64,000 bases of DNA from Blautia sp. (GTDB lineage: Bacteria > Bacillota > Clostridia > Lachnospirales > Lachnospiraceae), in assembly GCA_021772055.1 (NCBI GenBank), contig JAETNR010000008.1, forward strand, positions 1-64,000, in the 5' to 3' direction. Both the position numbers and the translations under genes were made by a program. The notes under the pieces were generated by a model. The model worked only from the letters and a program-made list of their open reading frames with translations. It was not told the origin of the DNA and did not search any database. Shown here in pieces: positions 1 through 6,698 of this stretch (positions are counted from its first letter, which is position 1; every line of letters begins with the position of its first letter).

Positions 1-60
<60 letters not shown>

Positions 61-212
61 TGTGTTTGATTCACTCAAGACAACCTACTAGCTATCTCTC
101 GTTTTTACTGTTTTTGGTTCATCGAACCGTTCTTTGAATGTAAAGAATTTTCGAGAATCGTATGTGTTTCACTGTTTAGTTATCAAGGTGTCTGTCTCTT
201 GACAGCTTATTA
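61..212 (-). other. 16S rRNA leader region
   Basis: About 150 nt of leader lies between the rRNA promoter -10 and the mature 16S 5' end. It includes a small GGTTC/GAACC stem at about 116-128. Leaders of this kind carry antitermination and RNase III processing signals, but I could not identify a confident boxA. No coding sequence is visible. Confidence 0.6.
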
Positions 213-241
213 AGATTACCATATCTTCCATATTCTGTCAA
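213..241 (-). promoter_or_regulatory. rRNA operon promoter
   Basis: On the minus strand a perfect -35 TTGACA (236-241) is followed after 17 nt by a -10 TAATCT (213-218). It points at the 16S gene. Perfect -35 boxes with 17-nt spacing are typical of strong sigma-A rRNA promoters. More copies may lie outside the window. Confidence 0.8.
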
Positions 242-288
242 GACTTTTTTAAGTTTTTTATTGTTTATTTTTATCAAAAAACTTAAAA

Positions 289-378
289 CGGAGAAGGAGG
301 GATTTGAACCCTCGCGCCGCTATTAACGACCTACTCCCTTTCCAGGGGAGCCCCTTCGGCCAGCTTGGGTACTTCTCC
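289..378 (-). tRNA. tRNA-Ser (anticodon GGA)
   Basis: The minus strand folds as a class II tRNA: acceptor stem GGAGAAG/CTTCTCC, a long variable arm, and an anticodon stem CTCCC/GGGAG presenting GGA (reads UCC/UCU). The T-arm motif GGTTCAAATCC is present. The discriminator base is G, as expected for tRNA-Ser. The CCA end is not encoded. It lies between the rRNA promoter and a second tRNA-Ser. Confidence 0.95.
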
Positions 379-433
379 AAATTGTCCTACTTACTTATTT
401 TGCATCGCCGCTTTTCGCGGCTCAACAGCAAGT

Positions 434-463
434 ATTATATCTTAATATGTCATTCTTTGTCAA
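434..463 (-). promoter_or_regulatory. Promoter of tRNA-Ser(GGA)
   Basis: TTGACA at 458-463 and TATAAT at 434-439 on the minus strand are separated by 18 nt, directly upstream of the tRNA at 289-378. Both hexamers match consensus perfectly. Confidence 0.8.
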
Positions 464-509
464 GCACTTTTTAGATTTTTTTCAAATTCTTTTTATATTG
501 CTTAACAAA

Positions 510-595
510 CGGAGAGAGTGGGATTCGAACCCACGCGCCCTTGCGGACAAACGGTTTTCAAGACCGCCTCGTTATGACCACTTCGATATCTCTCC
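510..595 (-). tRNA. tRNA-Ser (anticodon UGA)
   Basis: The minus strand gives a class II tRNA with acceptor stem GGAGAGA/TCTCTCC. The anticodon loop CUUGAAA carries UGA (reads UCN, mainly UCA), the variable arm is long and GGTTCGAATCC is present in the T-arm. The discriminator base is G and the CCA end is not encoded. It is the second of two tandem serine tRNAs. Confidence 0.95.
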
Positions 596-645
596 ATGCA
601 TGTTCTGACAGATTCATTTCAGCATGTCATCACCAACGCTTTTGT

Positions 646-674
646 ATTTTATCATCATTCATTTCCCATGTCAA
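646..674 (-). promoter_or_regulatory. Promoter of tRNA-Ser(UGA)
   Basis: On the minus strand TTGACA (669-674) is followed after 17 nt by TAAAAT (646-651), about 50 nt upstream of the tRNA. It lies in the gap after ispD, so the tRNA is transcribed independently. Confidence 0.7.
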
Positions 675-730
675 TAAGAAATTTAAATTTTATTTGCAGG
701 AGCCCTTCCCCACCCTGTGAAATGTCACCA

Positions 731-1426
731 CTATTTTTTCAGAAAAGCTTCCGCTATGGCCAGATCCTCCATGGTAGTAATTTTGATGTTCTGATAAGAT
801 CCTTCCACAAGACGAATTTTGGTACCTGTCTCCTGCTCTACTACCATCCCGTCGTCTGTAATCGCAGTCATCTCCTTCCTGCGGATACTTTCATGTGCGC
901 TTCGGATTAATGCATAGGAAAATATCTGAGGAGTCTGAATGGTCCATACCCGGCTGCGGTCTGGTGTTTTCTCCACAAATCCGCCGGCATCTGCAAGTTT
1001 TATGGTGTCCTTTGACGGCATACCAATCACACAGGCTCCGGTATCCATCACTCCCTTCAGCCCTCTCTCCAGAATCTCCTCCGTAATAAAGGGCCTGGCA
1101 CCATCGTGGATAAATACATAATCACAGTTCTCGCACGCCAAAAGGCCGGCATAAACAGAATCATACCGTTCCTTTCCTCCCGGAATAATGCTTCTTACTT
1201 TGGAAAATCCATATTTCTCCACAATTTCACTTTTACAATAAGAAATAACGTCTTTCCCGGTTACCAGGATAATGTCCTGCATCAGCGGGCTTTCCTGGAA
1301 GCAGCGCAGGGAATAATAAAGTATGGGATATCCCCCTACCTCCATAAACTGTTTCTGAATCTTGCTGTTCATCCGTTTTCCCTGTCCTGCCGCCAAAACG
1401 ATCGCTGTACATTTCTTCAGACCCAT
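731..1426 (-). CDS. ispD: 2-C-methyl-D-erythritol 4-phosphate cytidylyltransferase (IspD)
   Basis: IspD makes CDP-methylerythritol from MEP and CTP, the third step of the non-mevalonate isoprenoid pathway, in the cytoplasm. The 231-aa product has the N-terminal nucleotide-binding signature LAAGQGKRM (about residues 11-19), the HDGARPF block, and the GMPSKDTIK and RSRVWTIQTPQ motifs of the family; length matches IspD. I chose the ATG at 1426 because an AGGAGG sits 5 nt upstream; a longer frame would run into tsaD. It is the last gene of the tsaE-tsaB-rimI-rnz-tsaD-ispD run, 34 nt after tsaD. No ispF follows; tRNA genes come next. Confidence 0.93.
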   Translation of the reverse strand: MGLKKCTAIVLAAGQGKRMNSKIQKQFMEVGGYPILYYSLRCFQESPLMQDIILVTGKDVISYCKSEIVEKYGFSKVRSIIPGGKERYDSVYAGLLACENCDYVFIHDGARPFITEEILERGLKGVMDTGACVIGMPSKDTIKLADAGGFVEKTPDRSRVWTIQTPQIFSYALIRSAHESIRRKEMTAITDDGMVVEQETGTKIRLVEGSYQNIKITTMEDLAIAEAFLKK

Positions 1427-1460
1427 GGTTTCCTCCTGTATTACTTCTGTCTTCCTCTTA

Positions 1461-2480
1461 TTATCGTTCCCCAAGCTTCAGATTGGGAACTGCATTTAAA
1501 TCCCACCCATGCCTTGTCCCTTTCTTATACTCATAGTATGCAGCAACTCCGATCATCGCCGCATTATCCGTACAAAAAATAGGGGATGGATGGTAAAAAC
1601 AGTATTTCTGCTCTTCGCAGGCTTTTCTCATAGCTTCCCGAAGCGTTCCATTTGAGGCTACGCCGCCTGCAATCGCAATCTTGTCCATTCCATAGTCTTT
1701 TGCCGCCAGCATGGTACGATCCACAAGAACATCCACCACCGCCTTTTGGAAAGAAGCAGCCAGATCCGCAGAATTCACTTCTTCCCCTTTCATTTTCGCA
1801 TTATTCAGATAATTCAAAACTGCAGATTTTACGCCGCTGAAGCTGAAATCATAGGGGCAGTCCCCGATCTTTGCTCTGGGAAACTCTATTGCATCGGGAT
1901 TTCCTTCTTTGGAAAGGCGGTCAATCTTCGGGCCTCCCGGATACCCGAGCCCGATTGCTCTTGCAACCTTGTCAAAGGCTTCTCCTGCCGCATCGTCACG
2001 GGTCCGCCCTAAAATTTCAAATTCGCCGTAATCTTTCACGATCACAAGGTGGGTATGTCCCCCTGAAACGATCAGACATAAAAAAGGCGGTTCCAGATCC
2101 GGGTTCTCAATATAATTTGCGGAAACATGTCCTTCAATATGGTGTACCCCTACCAGGGGAAGTTTTTTCGCATAGGCGATTGCTTTCGCCTCCGCTACGC
2201 CTACCAGAAGCGCCCCTACCAGCCCGGGGCCGTAAGTAACCCCGATGGCGTCCATATCATTCAAGGTCATTCCTGCTTCGCTTAATGCTTCTTCAATTAC
2301 CTGGTTGATCTTTTCGATATGCTTTCGGGAAGCAATCTCCGGCACCACGCCTCCGTATAATTTATGAAGTTCTATTTGAGATGAAATCACATTGGACAGA
2401 ACGGTTCTGCCATTTTTTACAACAGACGCTGCTGTTTCATCACAGGAGCTTTCGATTGCAAGAATCAATGTATCCTTCAT
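1461..2480 (-). CDS. tsaD: tRNA N6-threonylcarbamoyladenosine transferase subunit TsaD
   Basis: TsaD transfers the threonylcarbamoyl group from TC-AMP to A37 of ANN-decoding tRNAs, working with TsaB and TsaE encoded just upstream. The 339-aa protein shows the Kae1/Gcp features: ESSCDET at about 10-16, the metal-binding HHIEGH near 110, [15 protein letters not shown] and GGVASN. The start at 2480 has a GGAGGAGA ribosome site; an upstream in-frame ATG at 2507 has none as good. It follows rnz by 36 nt and precedes ispD in the same direction. Confidence 0.95.
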   Translation of the reverse strand: MKDTLILAIESSCDETAASVVKNGRTVLSNVISSQIELHKLYGGVVPEIASRKHIEKINQVIEEALSEAGMTLNDMDAIGVTYGPGLVGALLVGVAEAKAIAYAKKLPLVGVHHIEGHVSANYIENPDLEPPFLCLIVSGGHTHLVIVKDYGEFEILGRTRDDAAGEAFDKVARAIGLGYPGGPKIDRLSKEGNPDAIEFPRAKIGDCPYDFSFSGVKSAVLNYLNNAKMKGEEVNSADLAASFQKAVVDVLVDRTMLAAKDYGMDKIAIAGGVASNGTLREAMRKACEEQKYCFYHPSPIFCTDNAAMIGVAAYYEYKKGTRHGWDLNAVPNLKLGER

Positions 2481-2516
2481 TTGTCTGTCTCCTCCTATTT
2501 TCACCATTCCAGAAGA

Positions 2517-3434
2517 TCACTGCTCGTCTTCCTCAAAATTCAGTACAACGCTTTTTCCATCTTTCCCCGGATAGGCTTTTGGAAAAATACTGCGTACGCT
2601 ATCCATATAGTCATCAGGGTGGATCAAAGACGGGCTATAATGGGTCAGCCACAGCTCTTTTACGCCGGCATCCCGTGCCAGAGCTGCAGCTTCCTGAAAT
2701 GTCATATGCTTATAGCCTTTTGCTTTATCCGCCTTATCCTCCTCGCCGTACATTCCTTCGCAAATAAACAGGTCTGACCCTGCTGCATTGCGCATAATGG
2801 ACTCTGTAGGCCTGGTATCTGTCGTATACGTAAGTTTGATGCCCTTTCTGGAAGGGCCGAGAACCATATCCGGAGTATAGATTTTTCCGTTTTCTTCTAT
2901 CGTCTTTCCTTTTTGAAGGGGATTCCAGAATTTCAGCGGGATCTCATGCGCCCTGGCGCTCTCCGTGGAAAACTTTCCCTGTCTTAAAATTTCCAGTGTA
3001 TAACCATAACAAAGCACATTGTGATTTACTTTAAAAGCAGTGATTCGGTAACCGTTTATCTCCAGTACCTCCTCAGGCCTGGTAATCTCTATAAATTTCA
3101 GTTCAAAAGGCAGCTCCGGCGCAATGATCCGCAATGCATTCACCACTCGTTCCAGTCCCTTGGGGCCGACCAGGGTCAGCGGCTCTGTACGGTCCGCATT
3201 TCCCATGGTAAGCAAAAGGCCCGGAAGTCCGCTGATATGATCCCCATGGTAGTGAGTAAAACAGATCACGTCGATGGGCTTAAAACTCCAGCCCTTTTCT
3301 TTGACTGCGACCTGAGTTCCTTCCCCACAGTCAATCAAAAGGCTGCTTCCATTGTATCTTGTCATCAGTGCAGTGAGCCACCGTCTTGGCAGGGGCATCA
3401 TGCCTCCGGTTCCCAGCAAACAAATATCTAACAT
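2517..3434 (-). CDS. rnz: Ribonuclease Z
   Basis: RNase Z is the metallo-beta-lactamase-fold endonuclease that trims tRNA 3' trailers, mainly tRNAs without an encoded CCA such as the two tRNA-Ser genes here. The 305-aa protein begins MLDICLLGTGG, then carries the zinc motif FTHYHGDHISGLPGL (about 60-74), a second metal site around YTTDTRPT and a C-terminal LTHYSP. Length is normal for bacterial RNase Z. A GAGGAGG site lies 5 nt before the ATG. It sits inside the tsa operon, linking two tRNA-maturation functions. Confidence 0.95.
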   Translation of the reverse strand: MLDICLLGTGGMMPLPRRWLTALMTRYNGSSLLIDCGEGTQVAVKEKGWSFKPIDVICFTHYHGDHISGLPGLLLTMGNADRTEPLTLVGPKGLERVVNALRIIAPELPFELKFIEITRPEEVLEINGYRITAFKVNHNVLCYGYTLEILRQGKFSTESARAHEIPLKFWNPLQKGKTIEENGKIYTPDMVLGPSRKGIKLTYTTDTRPTESIMRNAAGSDLFICEGMYGEEDKADKAKGYKHMTFQEAAALARDAGVKELWLTHYSPSLIHPDDYMDSVRSIFPKAYPGKDGKSVVLNFEEDEQ

Positions 3435-3456
3435 AAATTCCTCCTCGAAAATCAGT

Positions 3457-3897
3457 TCATGCCACTGTTCCTCTGGTCATGAGGATCGCATCTTCCACAG
3501 GGTTTTCGTAATAATTCCTGCGGATTCCGTCCCTGGTAAATCCAAGGCGCTCATAAAGGCGGATGGCTGTTTCATTACTCTGCCGAACCTCCAGGTGAAT
3601 CGTATTCACACCCTGTTCTTCTGCAAGGCGGATCATACTTTCCATAAGAAAGTTTCCGATTCCCTCTTTTTGTCTGTCCCTTCGTACAGCCACATTCGTC
3701 ACATCGCCCTCATCAAGTACCATCAAAAGTCCACAGTAACCTAAAATCTGCTTCTTTTCCTCCACTACCAGAAACATGGTATTTTCTTTGGTAAGGAACG
3801 TAAAATATCCCTCACGGGTCCATGGCACATGAAATAAATCTTCTTCAATTTCCATTACCTGATCCAGATCCTCTGCCAGCATCTCTCTGAGAATCAT
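3457..3897 (-). CDS. rimI: Ribosomal protein S18-alanine N-acetyltransferase RimI
   Basis: This 146-aa GNAT protein is the RimI type that acetylates the N-terminal alanine of ribosomal protein S18. The acetyl-CoA-binding motif is visible as QKEGIGNFLM (about 77-86), followed by HLEVRQSNETAIRLYERLGF, which is characteristic of RimI. It starts with a 4-nt ATGA overlap with the tsaB stop codon, so the two are translationally coupled. The tsaB-rimI-tsaD arrangement is a widely conserved neighbourhood and supports the assignment over a generic GNAT. Confidence 0.9.
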   Translation of the reverse strand: MILREMLAEDLDQVMEIEEDLFHVPWTREGYFTFLTKENTMFLVVEEKKQILGYCGLLMVLDEGDVTNVAVRRDRQKEGIGNFLMESMIRLAEEQGVNTIHLEVRQSNETAIRLYERLGFTRDGIRRNYYENPVEDAILMTRGTVA

Positions 3898-4634
3898 ACG
3901 CTTTCCTCCGGTTTCCGAGATGCATCATGCAAAAGCAGTTCCCTCTGGGCACGCTCACGTTCCGCCTGGGAAACGCGCAGATAATCGGGACAATGTTCTG
4001 CTGCAGTCTGTATCTTTCCTGCCTTCACATATTCCATTCCAAGAGCAGCCACTGCCGCTGCCCTCTGCTTATTCACATGAGCAGGTGCAAAGGAAAACGG
4101 CACCTTTAATTTGGTTTTGATCGTTTCACTGTATACTGAAACTCCGTCCCCAAGGAATGTTACGTTTTCTCCCATTTCATTCAGCTCTTCCAAAAGTTCC
4201 GTAACAGCACCAGCCCACTGACATTTTATTGCTGCAAGCCTATGATCCAGGAACCGATAAATTCCTGTATAAACCTGGTTTCTCCGTGCATCCATGATCG
4301 GGCAGATGATTCCCTCTGTATCATACAGGTTATATGCAAGGGCATCTGCCGTAGGCACCGGAACAAGCGGCTTACCCAGAGCCAGTCCCAGCCCTTTGGC
4401 TGTAGCAGAGCCGATCCGCAGCCCTGTAAAAGAACCCGGGCCTGCCGCAACAGCAATGGCATCTATTTTATTCAGATCCAGCTCCGTCATCCTGATAATC
4501 TCATCCAGCATAGGAAGCAGGGTCTGTGAATGTGTCTTTTTATAATTCACCGTATATTCTGCCAGCAATGTATCATCTTCTGCGATTGCCACAGACGCCA
4601 CAATTCCTGAACTGTCTAATGCCAAAATTTTCAT
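3894..4634 (-). CDS. tsaB: tRNA threonylcarbamoyladenosine biosynthesis protein TsaB
   Basis: TsaB is the non-catalytic partner that dimerises with TsaD for t6A synthesis. The 246-aa product has the ASKHA-fold start MKILALDSSG, the conserved GPGSFTGLRIG (about 66-76) and lacks the TsaD metal-binding histidines, as expected for TsaB. A GGAGGAG site precedes the ATG. It lies 21 nt after tsaE and overlaps rimI by 4 nt. Confidence 0.94.
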   Translation of the reverse strand: MKILALDSSGIVASVAIAEDDTLLAEYTVNYKKTHSQTLLPMLDEIIRMTELDLNKIDAIAVAAGPGSFTGLRIGSATAKGLGLALGKPLVPVPTADALAYNLYDTEGIICPIMDARRNQVYTGIYRFLDHRLAAIKCQWAGAVTELLEELNEMGENVTFLGDGVSVYSETIKTKLKVPFSFAPAHVNKQRAAAVAALGMEYVKAGKIQTAAEHCPDYLRVSQAERERAQRELLLHDASRKPEESV

Positions 4635-4655
4635 AAATTCTCCTCCAAAAACGAT

Positions 4656-5099
4656 CTATAACATAACCTCTTCATCCAAACCTGAAATCGTAATTTTCCG
4701 GTAGTCAAATCCCCGGGCAAGATCCTTTTCAATGGTAACACGAATCAGATTTTCCGGTAAAATCTCTTCGATCAGATCAGCCCATTCAATCAGGCAGATT
4801 CCCTGTCCGAAAAAGTAGTCGTCATAGCCGATCTCTTCCATTTCTTCAATATCCCCGATCCGGTACACATCAAAATGATAAAAAGGCAGCCTTCCTTCCT
4901 CATACACCTGGATGATGGTAAAGGTAGGGCTGCTGATAGGTTCCTCAATGTCCAGCCCAGCGGCAACTCCCTGGGTAAATACCGTTTTTCCCACGCCAAG
5001 ATCTCCGGTCAGCGTATAAATCTGGCCCGGTCCTGCAGCCCTGCCGATTTTCTTTCCTAATGCAAATGTTTCTTCCGGTGCTCCCGTTTCTATTACCAT
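4656..5099 (-). CDS. tsaE: tRNA threonylcarbamoyladenosine biosynthesis ATPase TsaE
   Basis: TsaE is the small P-loop ATPase that drives turnover of the TsaBD complex. The 147-aa protein has the Walker A sequence GDLGVGKT (about 32-39), SSPTFTI, the YHFDVYR motif and IEWADL, all hallmarks of the family. It is the first gene of the operon; the promoter 5165-5193 lies about 65 nt upstream. The ribosome site GAAGGGA is weaker than in the following genes. Confidence 0.95.
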   Translation of the reverse strand: MVIETGAPEETFALGKKIGRAAGPGQIYTLTGDLGVGKTVFTQGVAAGLDIEEPISSPTFTIIQVYEEGRLPFYHFDVYRIGDIEEMEEIGYDDYFFGQGICLIEWADLIEEILPENLIRVTIEKDLARGFDYRKITISGLDEEVML

Positions 5100-5143
5100 A
5101 TCTTCCCTTCTCCCTGATTTCTCATTGCCATTCTACCTTTTTC

Positions 5144-5172
5144 TTGCAGAATTGTTCTCCGCATATTATAAT
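5144..5172 (+). promoter_or_regulatory. Promoter of the cyclophilin gene
   Basis: On the plus strand TTGCAG (5144-5149) and TATAAT (5167-5172) are spaced by 17 nt. The start codon at 5220 follows after a plausible leader with the ribosome site AAAAGGAGA. The -10 shares bases with the minus-strand -10 at 5165-5170. Confidence 0.7.
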
Positions 5173-5193
5173 AGAGCGCAAAGAGAAAAACAA
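5165..5193 (-). promoter_or_regulatory. Promoter of the tsaE operon
   Basis: On the minus strand TATAAT occupies 5165-5170 and TTGTTT 5188-5193, with 17 nt between. The -10 overlaps by four bases the -10 of the divergent cyclophilin promoter. Confidence 0.7.
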
Positions 5194-5219
5194 TACTTTT
5201 TGAAAAGGAGATCTAAAAT

Positions 5220-5738
5220 ATGGCAAATCCAATTGTAACAATTACCATGGAAAACGGAGATGTAATGAAAGCAGAGCTGTATCCGGAAATTGCACCGAAT
5301 ACGGTAAACAATTTTATCAGTCTTGTGAAAAAAGGGTTTTATAACGGCCTTATTTTCCACCGTGTGATCAATGGTTTCATGATCCAGGGTGGATGTCCGG
5401 ACGGGACCGGAATGGGAGGCCCCGGATACTCTATCAAAGGCGAATTTGCCCAAAACGGTGTAAAAAATGATCTGAAGCATACCCCCGGCGTGCTGTCTAT
5501 GGCAAGGGCAATGCATCCCAACTCTGCAGGAAGCCAGTTCTTTATCATGCACAAAGCCGCTCCCCATCTTGACGGAAGCTACGCTGCATTCGGCAAGATC
5601 ATAGAGGGAATGGATGTGGTAAACCGTATTGCCGAAGAGGACACGGATTACGGCGACAGACCGCTGGATGAGCAGAAAATGAGTTCTGTAACAGTAGAAA
5701 CTTTTGATACAGAATATCCGGAACCGGAGAAATGCTGA
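5220..5738 (+). CDS. Cyclophilin-type peptidyl-prolyl cis-trans isomerase
   Basis: This 172-aa protein is a single-domain cyclophilin, a cytoplasmic enzyme that isomerises prolyl bonds; there is no signal peptide. The active-site block [13 protein letters not shown] (about 46-58), the [13 protein letters not shown] segment, [13 protein letters not shown] and the [11 protein letters not shown] segment are all present. A good ribosome site (AAGGAGA) lies 9 nt upstream. It stands alone, divergent from the tsa operon, and is closed by a terminator at 5763-5793. Confidence 0.95.
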   Translation: MANPIVTITMENGDVMKAELYPEIAPNTVNNFISLVKKGFYNGLIFHRVINGFMIQGGCPDGTGMGGPGYSIKGEFAQNGVKNDLKHTPGVLSMARAMHPNSAGSQFFIMHKAAPHLDGSYAAFGKIIEGMDVVNRIAEEDTDYGDRPLDEQKMSSVTVETFDTEYPEPEKC

Positions 5739-5762
5739 TTTTATAAAACTTCAAAGAATACG

Positions 5763-5793
5763 AATGCTGCTCTTTTTCGGGAGCAGCATTTTT
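5763..5793 (+). terminator. Rho-independent terminator of the cyclophilin gene
   Basis: AATGCTGCTC and GAGCAGCATT form a 10-bp stem around a short CTTTTTCG-type loop, followed by a T-run. It may act in both directions against the convergent gene at 5859-6515. Confidence 0.85.
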
Positions 5794-5858
5794 GATACCT
5801 TTTAAAATCATCGGTACATTCTTAAATTTATCAGATCTTTCCCCGGAAGCTATGTCTT

Positions 5859-6515
5859 TTACTTTTCAAACAGATGTACTTCGCCGTCCAGCACAGCAAA
5901 ATAAAGATCCTTTTCTTTGCGTATCCCTGCCCTGCCGTTTGTTCCTTCTGTAATGGCCTTCTGTACAGATTCCGCATCACCTTTTGGTACAAGCAGCTTC
6001 AGGACTACTTTGTCCGTATATTCAGAATCCAGAATGGGAAGCCTGCGCTCCCCGGCAATATACTGGATCTTGCCGATTCCGGTGTAATCTGTGGTAACTT
6101 CCATGGAAATCCCGTATTGCTTTTCAATGATCCTGCTGTTCTTAAGACCTTCCTGGACTGCTTTGGAATAGGCGCGCACAAGTCCTCCGGTTCCCAGAAG
6201 GATTCCTCCGAAATAGCGGGTCACCACCACTGCCACATTATAAATCTCTTCTCCCAGGATCACATCCAGCATAGGCCGCCCTGCTGTTCCGGAAGGTTCA
6301 CCGTCATCGCTGCAGCGGGTATATTCCCGGTTCGTGCCCACAGAATAAACGTAGCAGTTATGCCTTGCATCCCAGTATTTCTTCTTCATTTCCTCAATAA
6401 AAGCCAGTGCTTCTTCTTCTGTTTCAACCAGACGGACATTTGCAATAAATCTGGACTTTTTTTCCACAATCTCTCCGGTTCCGCCCTCCAGTAAAGTCTT
6501 ATAGCATTCCAACAT
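5859..6515 (-). CDS. YigZ/IMPACT family protein (UPF0029 plus DUF1949)
   Basis: The 218-aa protein has the two-domain layout of the YigZ family: an N-terminal UPF0029 domain with the signature DDGEPSGTAGRPML (about 73-86) and VTRYFGGILLGTGGLVRAY, and a C-terminal DUF1949 ferredoxin-like domain. The family is conserved in bacteria and related to eukaryotic IMPACT; its molecular role in Firmicutes is not firmly known, though ribosome-related functions are suggested. A GGAGG ribosome site precedes the ATG. It is a single-gene unit. Confidence 0.92.
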   Translation of the reverse strand: MLECYKTLLEGGTGEIVEKKSRFIANVRLVETEEEALAFIEEMKKKYWDARHNCYVYSVGTNREYTRCSDDGEPSGTAGRPMLDVILGEEIYNVAVVVTRYFGGILLGTGGLVRAYSKAVQEGLKNSRIIEKQYGISMEVTTDYTGIGKIQYIAGERRLPILDSEYTDKVVLKLLVPKGDAESVQKAITEGTNGRAGIRKEKDLYFAVLDGEVHLFEK

Positions 6516-6643
6516 AAGCCCCTGCCTCCGGTATTTTCATATTACAGTGCAAAAAACTGCACGGGTATAATTATTGTACATTTTCCCAATGGATTCTGTC
6601 AATCCTAAGAAGGAAAGAAATCTGTTAAGTTTTTAATTGGGGG

Positions 6644-6672
6644 TTTATTTACTTATTTATATTTGATATAAT
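6644..6672 (+). promoter_or_regulatory. Promoter of the penicillin-binding protein gene
   Basis: A perfect TATAAT (6667-6672) lies 27 nt before the start codon. The matching -35 (TTTATT, 6644-6649, 17-nt spacing) is poor, so the promoter may need an activator or rely on the A/T-rich upstream region. Confidence 0.5.
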
Positions 6673-6698
6673 AGAACGGATTATAAAGGAGGAATATC

